Source: Candidatus Fermentithermobacillaceae bacterium UBA3951 (GTDB taxonomy: Bacteria > Bacillota > Sulfobacillia > Fermentithermobacillales > Fermentithermobacillaceae). Taken from it: a stretch of 14,839 bases of DNA. The position numbers and the translations under genes were made by a program. Location: NCBI GenBank assembly GCA_002385465.1, contig DGDN01000042.1, positions 1 through 14,839 on the forward strand, in the 5' to 3' direction. Below are positions 7,143 to 13,769 of this stretch, piece by piece (position 1 is the stretch's first letter; each line of letters opens with the position of its first letter). The notes under the pieces were generated by a model. The model ran no database searches. It worked only from the letters and a program-made list of their open reading frames with translations, and was not told the DNA's origin.

Positions 7143-7433
7143 CCTAAGGTAGAGGACAAGTCGCCAAGCCACGAACTTAACGAATACGCGGGGACCTACT
7201 CCCATCCGGGCTACGGCGATGTCGTTGTCTCAGAGGACGGGGAGACGCTTCGGGCCATCTACCACGGGAACGAGTTTCTGCTAAAACACCTTCACTATGA
7301 CATTTTCACATTCGAGTTCATGGAAATGCCTTTCACGGTGTCCTTTAGGACGGGCGTGAAGGGTGAGATTGAGTCGCTGGAGATACCGTTTGAGGGACTG
7401 ACTCCGCCCATAAGGTTCGAGCGGAAAACGTAG
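7143..7433 (+). pseudogene. C-terminal remnant of serine hydrolase (DUF3471-type domain)
   Basis: About 96 residues match the C-terminal beta-barrel domain (DUF3471-like) that follows the beta-lactamase/Pab87-type serine peptidase fold. Signs are ELNEYAGTYSHPGYGDVVV, HYDIFTFEF and KGEIESLEIPFE. The catalytic domain with SxxK and YxN is missing entirely. A TTG at 7098 keeps the frame open to the left, but that DNA is the antisense of the permease remnant and has no ribosome binding site in front. The stop is 33 bases before the dipeptide epimerase. Pab87-like enzymes act on peptides with D-amino acids, which would suit a partner of a dipeptide epimerase; that link is inference. Confidence 0.78.
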
Positions 7434-7466
7434 GCCTTCGTAGCATTGTGATGGAGGTTGATCATT

Positions 7467-8534
7467 GTGAAGATAACTGATATCCGCGCTAAGATTATCC
7501 ACCTTGGGCTACCTAAACCTGTGGTGATATCGAGAGGTACCATCACCACCGCAGACACGGTGGTGGTCCAAGTGCTCACCGACGAAGGCATATCCGGATA
7601 CGGCGAGGGTACCGGCGCGACATTCATTACCGGCGAGACTCCTGAAACGATCCTTGGCGCCGTAAGGCTCCTAAGAGAGGAACTCATAGGGACCGATCCC
7701 CTTGCCATCGGCCATATCCACAGGACCATGGACCGGGCCCTCGTAGGAAACGGATCGGCCAAGGCAGCCATAGACATCGCCCTGTACGACATCATGGGGA
7801 AGGCGCTCGGAGCACCGCTCTACAAGATACTGGGAGGCGTCTCCGGGAAAGTTGAGACCGATATGACGATCCTCATCGACAAACCCAGCGTTATGGCCAA
7901 GCGAGCCAAGGAAGTCGTCGAGCAAGGTTTCCGGTTTCTCAAGGTAAAGGCCGGCGCTGACCCTCACCAGGACATCGAGGCCATCCGCCTCATCAGAGAA
8001 GCAGTAGGTCCGGACATACATATAAAGGTCGATGCAAATCAGGCGTGGTCCGTTTCCGAGTGCCTATGGATCATGGAAGAGCTCTCTAAGTACGGCGTAG
8101 ACGTAGTAGAGCAGCCCACCCGTTACTGGGACTCGGACGGGCTGGTCCATCTCCGCCGTAAGGGCCGGTTCACCGTGATGGCAGACGAGAGCTGCTTTAC
8201 GCCCCAAGACGCCATCGCCCTCATCAAGAAAGACGCAGTCGACATGATCAACATAAAGCTCATGAAATGCGGAGGGCTCTACAGGGCGCTTGAGATAAAC
8301 TCCATCTGCGAAGCGAGCGGCATCGCCTGCATGGTGGGGTGCATGATAGAAAGCAAGCTGGCGATCGCGGCCGGAGCAGCGCTCGTGGCTTCTCAGCCCA
8401 ACATCCGGCTTGCCGATCTAGACAGCTTCCTGAGCCTCGACGATAGAGGCCAGCTAAGAGGAGGTTTCACCATAAGCGGAGGGGAGATCACGCTCAGCGA
8501 AGAACCCGGGCTCGGAATCGAAGTCGACATGTAG
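7467..8534 (+). CDS. Dipeptide epimerase (enolase superfamily, MLE subgroup)
   Basis: Probably epimerises L-Ala-D/L-Glu or related dipeptides from the cell wall in the cytoplasm. The 355 residues fit. The N-terminal capping domain covers about 1-120, then the TIM barrel. Catalytic KVK (Lys159, Lys161), metal ligands in DANQ (189-192), EQP (Glu215) and ADES (Asp240), and the Lys264/Lys267 region of NIKLMKCGG are all present. DLD (317-319) matches the Asp pair that holds the dipeptide amino group in L-Ala-D/L-Glu epimerases. The frame opens at a TTG at 7458, but GGAGG directly abuts that codon. The GTG at 7467 has GGAGGT at eight bases and is preferred. The true substrate may be another dipeptide. 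Its upstream promoter was probably lost with the start of the hydrolase gene, so expression is uncertain. Confidence 0.9.
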   Translation: MKITDIRAKIIHLGLPKPVVISRGTITTADTVVVQVLTDEGISGYGEGTGATFITGETPETILGAVRLLREELIGTDPLAIGHIHRTMDRALVGNGSAKAAIDIALYDIMGKALGAPLYKILGGVSGKVETDMTILIDKPSVMAKRAKEVVEQGFRFLKVKAGADPHQDIEAIRLIREAVGPDIHIKVDANQAWSVSECLWIMEELSKYGVDVVEQPTRYWDSDGLVHLRRKGRFTVMADESCFTPQDAIALIKKDAVDMINIKLMKCGGLYRALEINSICEASGIACMVGCMIESKLAIAAGAALVASQPNIRLADLDSFLSLDDRGQLRGGFTISGGEITLSEEPGLGIEVDM

Positions 8535-8542
8535 GTAGCGGC

Positions 8543-8582
8543 GGCGGTGCTCCGCGAGCGGAGTTCGAGGCGGAGCGCCGCC
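8543..8582. terminator. Shared hairpin between convergent genes
   Basis: GGCGG-T-GCTCCGC (8543-8555) pairs with GCGGAGC-G-CCGCC (8570-8582), giving 13 pairs including one G-T wobble and a 14-base loop. It starts 9 bases after the epimerase stop and ends exactly at the stop codon of the minus-strand reductase-like gene. Position and strength suit a bidirectional terminator, although neither side has a clear T-run. Confidence 0.6.
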
Positions 8583-9674
8583 CTATCCCTTAGAGCCATA
8601 CGTTTTCCTGCGCCTCCGCGCGTTTTCCTTTATGCGCTCTATCTCCTCACGGGTCACGGGCTTTTCGAAGCTCCTGAACCCCGCGACCTCAAAGCCGTGC
8701 TTTGTCGCGAGTTTCGCGATTGTCCTAACCTTCCCGACGGGCATCTCCCGCCCGAGGCTCCAGTCTGTGTAGTTCTCTTCCAGGGCCAAAAGCATGGTTT
8801 CAGCCATACAAGCGTAGCTGGTCTTTGGAGGGAAACCGAAGTTAAAGTGAAAATCCACCTCTCCCGGCACTTTCACGATCCCGCCTTCGATAATAAGCAC
8901 ATCGTCGCGCTTCTTCTTGACTTCCACCGATACGTTTCTCGGACGCGAGACGTCGCAGACAAGCGCCCCGGGCTTGAGGTCTCCCGGTTCTATGATGGCA
9001 TCCAGAGCGGAGCTTACGCATATGACGACGTCGGCCTCTCGGACCGCTCCGGAAATGTCCCTGGTGAGCCTCGGGACCATCCCCGTCTCGGCTACTACCG
9101 TCTCTGCGACCCTCTCAAGCCTACCCATGTCCCTGGCGCACAGGGTAAGGCGGCGGCCGTCGTCGGCCATGATGAGTGAGACCGCTCTCCCAATCGCTCC
9201 CGAAGCGCCTAGCACCAGTACGTTTGCCTCATCCATGTCTATCTCCATGAGCCCGGCGGCCTTCTCGGTAGCCTCGATGGCAGTAGCCACGGTATAGCTG
9301 TTCCCGGTTGTGACGGCAACATCCACGTTCCGCCTGACCGTCACGCCTGCATCGCCGACTACCGATGTGAACGCCCCGAGCCCTACCACCTTGGCTCCAA
9401 GGTCTTTCGCCTTGTTGCACGCATCGATGATCTTGCCGAGCACCCGCTTTTCAGGAAGGGAGAGCATGAGCCTGGGAACCAGAGGTACGGAGACGAACCA
9501 GCCATCGGCCTCGCCGTAGTCTGACCGCACTCCGGTGATCTGGGAAACTTTCATGGGAGGCAGGTGAGAAATGAGCCTCTCAACCAGCCTTCCAGGCAAG
9601 TGCCTGGCTATGGGGTATTTCCGTGCTACATCACTTACATCGATCGGATGAATAATGAAGCCAAAGGTACCCAA
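8583..9674 (-). CDS. Acyl-ACP reductase-like NAD(P)-dependent dehydrogenase (COG5322-like)
   Basis: A 363-residue protein that I recognise as related to cyanobacterial long-chain acyl-ACP reductase, although in Bacillota it is usually labelled 'shikimate dehydrogenase' or 'predicted amino acid dehydrogenase'. Shared blocks are LGAFTSVV (99-106), TTGNSYTVATA (122-132), the nucleotide-binding GASGAIGRAV (156-165), IEGGIVKVPGEVDFHF (262-277) and YACMAETMLL (287-296). Cys289 lies where the acyl-accepting Cys (294 in Synechococcus elongatus AAR, as I recall) is found. The AAR activity makes fatty aldehyde from acyl-ACP. Whether this protein does so is unknown. The TTG start has GGAGGGG in front. 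It is the third gene of the HTH cassette, 54 bases after the second. No shikimate-binding motif is seen. Confidence 0.8.
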   Translation of the reverse strand: MGTFGFIIHPIDVSDVARKYPIARHLPGRLVERLISHLPPMKVSQITGVRSDYGEADGWFVSVPLVPRLMLSLPEKRVLGKIIDACNKAKDLGAKVVGLGAFTSVVGDAGVTVRRNVDVAVTTGNSYTVATAIEATEKAAGLMEIDMDEANVLVLGASGAIGRAVSLIMADDGRRLTLCARDMGRLERVAETVVAETGMVPRLTRDISGAVREADVVICVSSALDAIIEPGDLKPGALVCDVSRPRNVSVEVKKKRDDVLIIEGGIVKVPGEVDFHFNFGFPPKTSYACMAETMLLALEENYTDWSLGREMPVGKVRTIAKLATKHGFEVAGFRSFEKPVTREEIERIKENARRRRKTYGSKG

Positions 9675-9728
9675 GCGCGTCCCCTCCAGAAGGATGCATA
9701 AGAAGTGCGTATGCAGTTTGACTTACGG

Positions 9729-10667
9729 TTATGTTGCGGGAGACGAGATGAGCAACGGAGGATTGAGCACCTCGATCCTGGGCTTGAAACTGAGCCTGTC
9801 CAGCATGGCGTTGATCTCGTCGTCCGTTATGTGTTCCGGCTCCTTTCCCAGGAGAGATACGATGAGTCCCTCCATCACGTTGGTCCCGAAAGACCGGCCC
9901 TCCATTTCGGGGGTTGTAGTGATAAGCGTGCTCACGCCTCGTCTTTTAAAGTCCTCAACATCGTCTTCGGTCACCGTGTTCGTGATGATGCACTTTCCGG
10001 TCATGTCATCGGGCATGTGCTTCACCACATAGTGGAAGTCGCCGGCGATCACGTCGGCCTCACGGTAGAACCGGGCGAATTTCGGATTCGCCTTTCTGTG
10101 TTCCTGTTTGCTCCCTGTCGGGTACAGCATGGAGAAAGGAAGCCTCACAACGAAAGGCGCGATGGTGCGAGCCACTTTGTCCAGGGCGTCCAAGGAACGC
10201 AAGGGTATGGGGAGTCCAAGGGCAAATACAAGGTCACCGAGGATAAGCCGGCAGCCCGTATCTCGCAGGGCCTCGGCCATGCCGAACCGGTCCACGCCGA
10301 CGGTGAGAAGGACCTTTAGATCCTTGAACGGCACCTTCGCCTCATCGTTCAGGTACCGTATGACCCGGCGTTCAAGCGTCCCTTTGAGCCTGCTGCCGTC
10401 CACGATGGGCGTTTTCCGAGCGGCTCTGGCTATTGGCACCGCGTCTTTCAGCATGTACTTGGACTTACCGCAACCTATCCACAGGTCGATGCCTCCCATG
10501 CCGAAAGCGTCCACTTTGCCGTCCAGCTCTCTTATGATTTCGATGGCCTTGGGGATTGAACCGTCGGTCCCGATCCTTTCAACGATAACGTGCTCGCCCA
10601 GGAACTCACTCTCAGTCCTCTTGTTGCGTTTGGAAGAACCGAGGCTAACGCTTACTACATGCTTCAT
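9729..10667 (-). CDS. Conserved protein of unknown function ('quinate 5-dehydrogenase' label)
   Basis: A 312-residue protein of a family seen in anaerobic Bacillota and often named quinate 5-dehydrogenase, apparently without experiment. I see no classical GxGxxG nucleotide site near the N-terminus and no quinate/shikimate motif. Distinct conserved-looking blocks are FGMGGIDLWIGCGKSKY (55-71), IVDGSRLKGTLERR (88-101), VGVDRFGMAEAL (123-134) and GDLVFALGLPIPLRSLD (144-160). Cys66 and Cys139 are possible active residues. No signal peptide or membrane segment is visible. AGGGGGT lies seven bases before the ATG and the gap after the HTH gene is 12 bases, so it is in one operon with that gene and with the reductase-like gene. 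The function is not known and should be read from the cassette, not the label. Confidence 0.85.
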   Translation of the reverse strand: MKHVVSVSLGSSKRNKRTESEFLGEHVIVERIGTDGSIPKAIEIIRELDGKVDAFGMGGIDLWIGCGKSKYMLKDAVPIARAARKTPIVDGSRLKGTLERRVIRYLNDEAKVPFKDLKVLLTVGVDRFGMAEALRDTGCRLILGDLVFALGLPIPLRSLDALDKVARTIAPFVVRLPFSMLYPTGSKQEHRKANPKFARFYREADVIAGDFHYVVKHMPDDMTGKCIITNTVTEDDVEDFKRRGVSTLITTTPEMEGRSFGTNVMEGLIVSLLGKEPEHITDDEINAMLDRLSFKPRIEVLNPPLLISSPAT

Positions 10668-10679
10668 ATGTAAGACCCC

Positions 10680-11210
10680 CTAGCCCTTTAGGCCCTTAAT
10701 CACCTGGCGAAGAGACTCGGGATTGAGGTAAACATCGCCCATGACGGGCGACTTGCCGATGACGATGGTTGCCACCTCGGTGCCTTTGTCCACCAGGCCT
10801 TTCATGATCTCCAATCGCTTGTCTGAACCTATAAAGATCACTTTGTCGAACCGGCGAACCGATGCTATGAGCGTCATGAGCTCATTAAGGAGGTCGATCC
10901 CGCTCCTTTGGCGCACGAACGCCCACCGTTCTTCATCGGTCATAACAAGGGTGAAGTCGACTCCTTCCTCCCTGGCTACGTCCCTAATCTCATCGCAGTT
11001 GGCGATCGGAAAGCCGATAAGCGCTATGGAACCGCCTTTGCGGAGCTCACCCAGGGTCTCGAGCCTGGATATGAAGGTTCGGTCCACACCCAGATCGGCC
11101 GCCACTTCCGATTGCGACTGGCCCTTGGACCTCCGAGCCAGGATGGCATCGATGGCCTCGTGTATCTTCTCCCTGCTTACCATCTTGTCGCCTATGCGCA
11201 CGAAGTCCAA
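10680..11210 (-). CDS. HTH-domain regulator of the reductase cassette
   Basis: A 176-residue protein with an N-terminal helix-turn-helix (SQSEVAADLGVDRTFISRLETL, roughly residues 35-56) and a C-terminal alpha/beta domain of unknown family (GGSIALIGFPIANCDEIRDVA, later VIFIGSDKRLEIMKGLVDKG). This layout suggests a ligand-sensing regulator. The frame opens at GTG 11219, but GAGGGGTG overlaps that codon. The TTG at 11210 has AGGGG at eight bases and is preferred. An ATG at 11183 is also possible. It is the first gene of the three-gene operon, and its promoter region holds three palindromic boxes (11228-11276) that it may bind itself. Which small molecule it senses is unknown; an acyl or aldehyde compound would fit the third gene. 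Confidence 0.82.
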   Translation of the reverse strand: MDFVRIGDKMVSREKIHEAIDAILARRSKGQSQSEVAADLGVDRTFISRLETLGELRKGGSIALIGFPIANCDEIRDVAREEGVDFTLVMTDEERWAFVRQRSGIDLLNELMTLIASVRRFDKVIFIGSDKRLEIMKGLVDKGTEVATIVIGKSPVMGDVYLNPESLRQVIKGLKG

Positions 11211-11227
11211 ACGACCCACCCCTCACT

Positions 11228-11237
11228 TTGTGCACAA
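11228..11237. promoter_or_regulatory. Operator box 1 of the HTH cassette
   Basis: TTGTGCACAA is a perfect palindrome, 12 bases long if the flanking T and A are counted. It lies between the predicted transcription start and the first gene, so bound protein would block transcription. Its centre is 13 bases from box 2. Confidence 0.65.
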
Positions 11238-11241
11238 ATCT

Positions 11242-11249
11242 GTGTACAC
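11242..11249. promoter_or_regulatory. Operator box 2 of the HTH cassette
   Basis: GTGTACAC is a perfect 8-base palindrome resembling the core of box 1 (TGTGCACA). It overlaps the last bases of the -10 element. Its centre is 13 bases from box 1 and 26 from box 3. Confidence 0.5.
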
Positions 11250-11276
11250 TATAGCAAGGCCGGTATTTGTGCGCAA
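11248..11276 (-). promoter_or_regulatory. Promoter of the HTH cassette
   Basis: On the minus strand, TTGCGC (11276-11271) and TATAGT (11253-11248, 5 of 6) are separated by exactly 17 bases. The -35 is weak (3 of 6). The predicted start near 11241 leaves a leader of about 30 bases containing operator box 1. Confidence 0.62.
11267..11276. promoter_or_regulatory. Operator box 3 of the HTH cassette
   Basis: TTGTGCGCAA differs from box 1 by one base and is a near-palindrome. It covers the whole -35 element on the minus strand. Confidence 0.55.
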
Positions 11277-11342
11277 GAGGAAACATAGATGGAACAATCG
11301 GTAGGAAGAACCGCCTCTTAAGAAACGTAACGGGCTAGTCCC

Positions 11343-12296
11343 TCAATCCCACGGAGAAAGCGGAAAGCGACGGAGGACCGACTTCAGGATCCCACTTCCC
11401 TGAGGCGAATCATCGTGCATCATGCCCATCTTGAGGCTCTCCATCACCCTGCTCCCTCGCTGCGTGGAGAGGTCTAAATCGCCCGTCACTTTGGATAAGG
11501 CCGAGAGCCTCGCCTCCTCCAAGGACCGGGCGAAGGAGGCGCCGCTTTCAAGATTGCGCTTGAGCTCATGAGACAAGTAGAAGTGCGCGAGCCCCGTAAG
11601 AGGGTTTCCACACATACCGGTAGGGGTAACGCCAAAAAGCTCCGGCATCTTCAGGCTGTACCCTACGCTGAGAGACGCTTTTAGCGCGTCGGTCTCTTCC
11701 TTCATGCACTCGCGGAGAGTCTTGGGTGTAACCATGGCGTATCTCTCTAGAGCCCGGATGATGGCGTGCTCGATGGTATGGGCGGTCTCGCCGCTCACCA
11801 GCCCGCCCAGGTTGGCCGAGAGGGAAACCTCCTCGCCTTCATGGGAGACGCCAAATATGGTTACGCGGATGTCTTGTGGATTTCTTGCTTCGGTGCTGCC
11901 CTCTGTGGCCGACCAACCGGCGCCGTCTATGAGGGGATAGACCTCCCTCAACCGCCTAAGGTCCAGTCGTTCGATATCTCGGGCGTACATCCGCCCGTTC
12001 ACAAGCCTGAATCCGCTTGCCTTGACAGTGGCTTTCCCCGAGACTCTCACAAACAAAGCCTCAACTATGTTGAAAGACGGAGCGGTGACGACGGGCTGCT
12101 GCCACACGTCTTGAACGGAAACCAAGGTGCCGACCGGATATAGCCCGGACCGGTGATCATACGGAAGCAGGAGAACAAGTGAGCCACGCCCCGACCGGAA
12201 GATCTGCCTCGATCGCTTATCGAGAAAAACCCCTGTGATCTCCGTAGACTCCCGGGGGATGGCTCCGTTCATTACGGGCAAGACCGGAACGCTCAC
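11343..12296 (-). CDS. Uncharacterised protein with LON-like N-terminus and HTIEH motif
   Basis: I do not recognise a named family for the whole protein. The N-terminal part (about 1-120) resembles a LON substrate-binding (PUA-like) domain: it opens VPVLPVMNGAIP and has a central YPVGTLVSVQDV. No AAA+ ATPase or Lon protease domain follows. The C-terminal part carries HTIEH (residues 173-177 with this start), an HxxEH arrangement like inverzincins and LuxS, then TGMCGNPLTGLAHFYLSHE about 50 residues later. A metal site is possible but unproven. The frame begins at an ATG at 12311. I prefer the GTG at 12296, because GGAGG stands eight bases before it and it overlaps the dusB stop as GTGA, which gives 317 residues. 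It is translationally coupled to dusB. No membrane segment or signal peptide is visible. Confidence 0.78.
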   Translation of the reverse strand: MSVPVLPVMNGAIPRESTEITGVFLDKRSRQIFRSGRGSLVLLLPYDHRSGLYPVGTLVSVQDVWQQPVVTAPSFNIVEALFVRVSGKATVKASGFRLVNGRMYARDIERLDLRRLREVYPLIDGAGWSATEGSTEARNPQDIRVTIFGVSHEGEEVSLSANLGGLVSGETAHTIEHAIIRALERYAMVTPKTLRECMKEETDALKASLSVGYSLKMPELFGVTPTGMCGNPLTGLAHFYLSHELKRNLESGASFARSLEEARLSALSKVTGDLDLSTQRGSRVMESLKMGMMHDDSPQGSGILKSVLRRFPLSPWD

Positions 12297-13273
12297 TGGT
12301 ACGCCCTCCATCCTTCCTCAAGAAATCTCACTACCGCCTCAGGCGACTTCTCCCTGAGGACCGTTTCTCGAAGCCGGGCGGCTCCTCTCATACCCCTAAA
12401 ATAATGGACCAGCTGCTTTCGCATCTCAAGAAGCCCTCTTCTTTCGCCGTATCTTTCTATGGACCTCTCGAAATGTTCCTTGGCGAGACGCATTTTCGTT
12501 TGAGGAGTGTATTCTTCCGGCTGTTCGCCGCGGAGGAGAGCCGTCAAATCCTCGAAAAACACGGGGTTCCCCAGGATCGCCCTTCCGACCATGACTCCGG
12601 CGCAGGGTCCTCTCTCAAGGCGCTCCAGAGCTTCCCGGGCACTAAGGATGTCGCCGTTTCCCACAACCGGCACAGGGACCTCCGAGGCAATCCCTTCAAT
12701 CGCCTTCCAGTCCGCCTTCCCTGAGTAGCCCTGAGATACCGTCCTCCCGTGGACCACAATCATATGAGCCCCGGAAGCGGCGATCCTTTGGGCGAACCTC
12801 ACTGCGCCCGATGAGTCTTCCCACCCAAGCCGCATTTTCACAGTCACGGGGACCCGGGAAGAGTCTCTCACGGCACGCACGATGTCGCCGGCAAGTGAAA
12901 CATCCTTGAGGAGCGCTCCTCCGCTTCCCTGAGACGTTATCTTTCGGGCGGGGCACCCCATGTTGATGTCTATGGCCTGAAATCCCCGCTCCGGCCGGGA
13001 GAGCATTGCCGCCGCTTCCGCCATTGATTCGGGTTCATAGCCGAAGATCTGCACGGCCAGAGGCCTATCGTCATCCGCGTGCAAAAGGATCTCTTCGGAA
13101 TCGTCGCCGCCGTGCAAGAGCCCCTTTGCGCTCACCATCTCGGTGTAGCAGTAGGGGCATCCGTGTTCCCTGAGGATTTCACGGTAGACACCGCCGGTAT
13201 ATCCCGCCATAGGAGCGCTCAAGACCGGAGGCCATATTTCGAGAGGACCAATCTTTAGAGGGGAAATCGTCAT
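12293..13273 (-). CDS. dusB: tRNA-dihydrouridine synthase B
   Basis: FMN enzyme that reduces particular uridines in the tRNA D-loop to dihydrouridine using NADPH. The product is 326 residues, the normal size. The TIM-barrel domain shows the FMN-contact APMAGYTGGVYR (20-31), the catalytic Cys107 in INMGCPARK (103-111), Lys146 in VKMRLGW, the phosphate-site GNGDI and GRAILGNP. The C-terminal helical domain recognises tRNA. The frame is open to 13339, but that extension overlaps the upstream gene. The ATG at 13273, seven bases after that gene's stop, fits the family N-terminus; the GGCGG before it is a modest ribosome binding site. In many Clostridia dusB is close to greA and lysS. Here they lie about 10 kb apart. 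Confidence 0.94.
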   Translation of the reverse strand: MTISPLKIGPLEIWPPVLSAPMAGYTGGVYREILREHGCPYCYTEMVSAKGLLHGGDDSEEILLHADDDRPLAVQIFGYEPESMAEAAAMLSRPERGFQAIDINMGCPARKITSQGSGGALLKDVSLAGDIVRAVRDSSRVPVTVKMRLGWEDSSGAVRFAQRIAASGAHMIVVHGRTVSQGYSGKADWKAIEGIASEVPVPVVGNGDILSAREALERLERGPCAGVMVGRAILGNPVFFEDLTALLRGEQPEEYTPQTKMRLAKEHFERSIERYGERRGLLEMRKQLVHYFRGMRGAARLRETVLREKSPEAVVRFLEEGWRAYQ

Positions 13274-13280
13274 AGGCCGC

Positions 13281-13697
13281 CTATTGAACCTCGGTGGTCT
13301 TGGAAGGTATTCCTGCCTCCGCCATAACGCTGTCGGCAACGTAGATGGGCGAGGACGTCCGGAGTGCTATGGCGATTGAGTCGGAAGGGCGTGAGTCCAG
13401 CTCCAATTCCCTTCCGCCGTGGTTTATAACGAGGACGGAATGGAAGACCTCATCCTTGATTTCTGTGATAAGAGCCATGACAACCGAAGCTCCCAGTCTT
13501 TCAATGATTGTAGCGGAGAGGTCCGCCGTGACGGGGCGCGGAGGCTTCAGGTCCTCAAGAGAAAGCGCTATAGCGGTTGCCTCTTGAGCTCTCACCCAAA
13601 TGGGAAGGATGAAGGACTTAGAGAGGTCGGACAAGAGGAGGACCGCTTGGTCGCTATCTTGGTCAAACCCGACACGCTCCACGGTCACCTGGATCAA
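13281..13697 (-). CDS. Bifunctional nuclease (BFN/DUF151) domain protein
   Basis: A 138-residue single-domain protein of the DUF151/bifunctional nuclease family. Characterised relatives have been reported to cleave DNA and RNA, but the role in Bacillota is unknown. Family blocks are LPIWVRAQEATAIALSL, ELDSRPSDSIAIALRTSSPIYV and a C-terminal charged tail. The frame is open to a TTG at 13739. I prefer the TTG at 13697 (MIQVTVERVG), because GGGGAG lies eight bases before it and relatives begin with a similar Val-rich strand. A GTG at 13706 is a third choice. It lies between the phosphohexomutase gene and dusB, with seven bases to dusB, so it is cotranscribed with the latter. Confidence 0.87.
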   Translation of the reverse strand: MIQVTVERVGFDQDSDQAVLLLSDLSKSFILPIWVRAQEATAIALSLEDLKPPRPVTADLSATIIERLGASVVMALITEIKDEVFHSVLVINHGGRELELDSRPSDSIAIALRTSSPIYVADSVMAEAGIPSKTTEVQ

Positions 13698-13769
13698 ACC
13701 TATCACTCCCCGGAATATGCTGGCCAAAACCGCCTTCAAGTCAAACGGTCAGTAGTGCTCACGGAGGGC

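Noticed and set aside
6857..7159. Small complete membrane protein on the minus strand
   Set aside because: It is the end of a DppC-type permease, and the apparent GTG start lies in DNA belonging to the hydrolase remnant.
7098..7433. Small complete plus-strand gene starting with TTG
   Set aside because: The first 15 or so codons are antisense to the permease remnant and no ribosome binding site is present; only the DUF3471-like tail is real.
7467..8534. Lactate or mandelate racemase serving the lactate operon
   Set aside because: The DLD pair and overall pattern are those of dipeptide epimerases, lactate racemase is an unrelated nickel enzyme, and the gene is on the other strand beyond the scar.
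9729..10667. Quinate/shikimate dehydrogenase function
   Set aside because: No nucleotide-binding glycine motif of that family and no quinate-site motif can be seen; the label appears to be inherited annotation.
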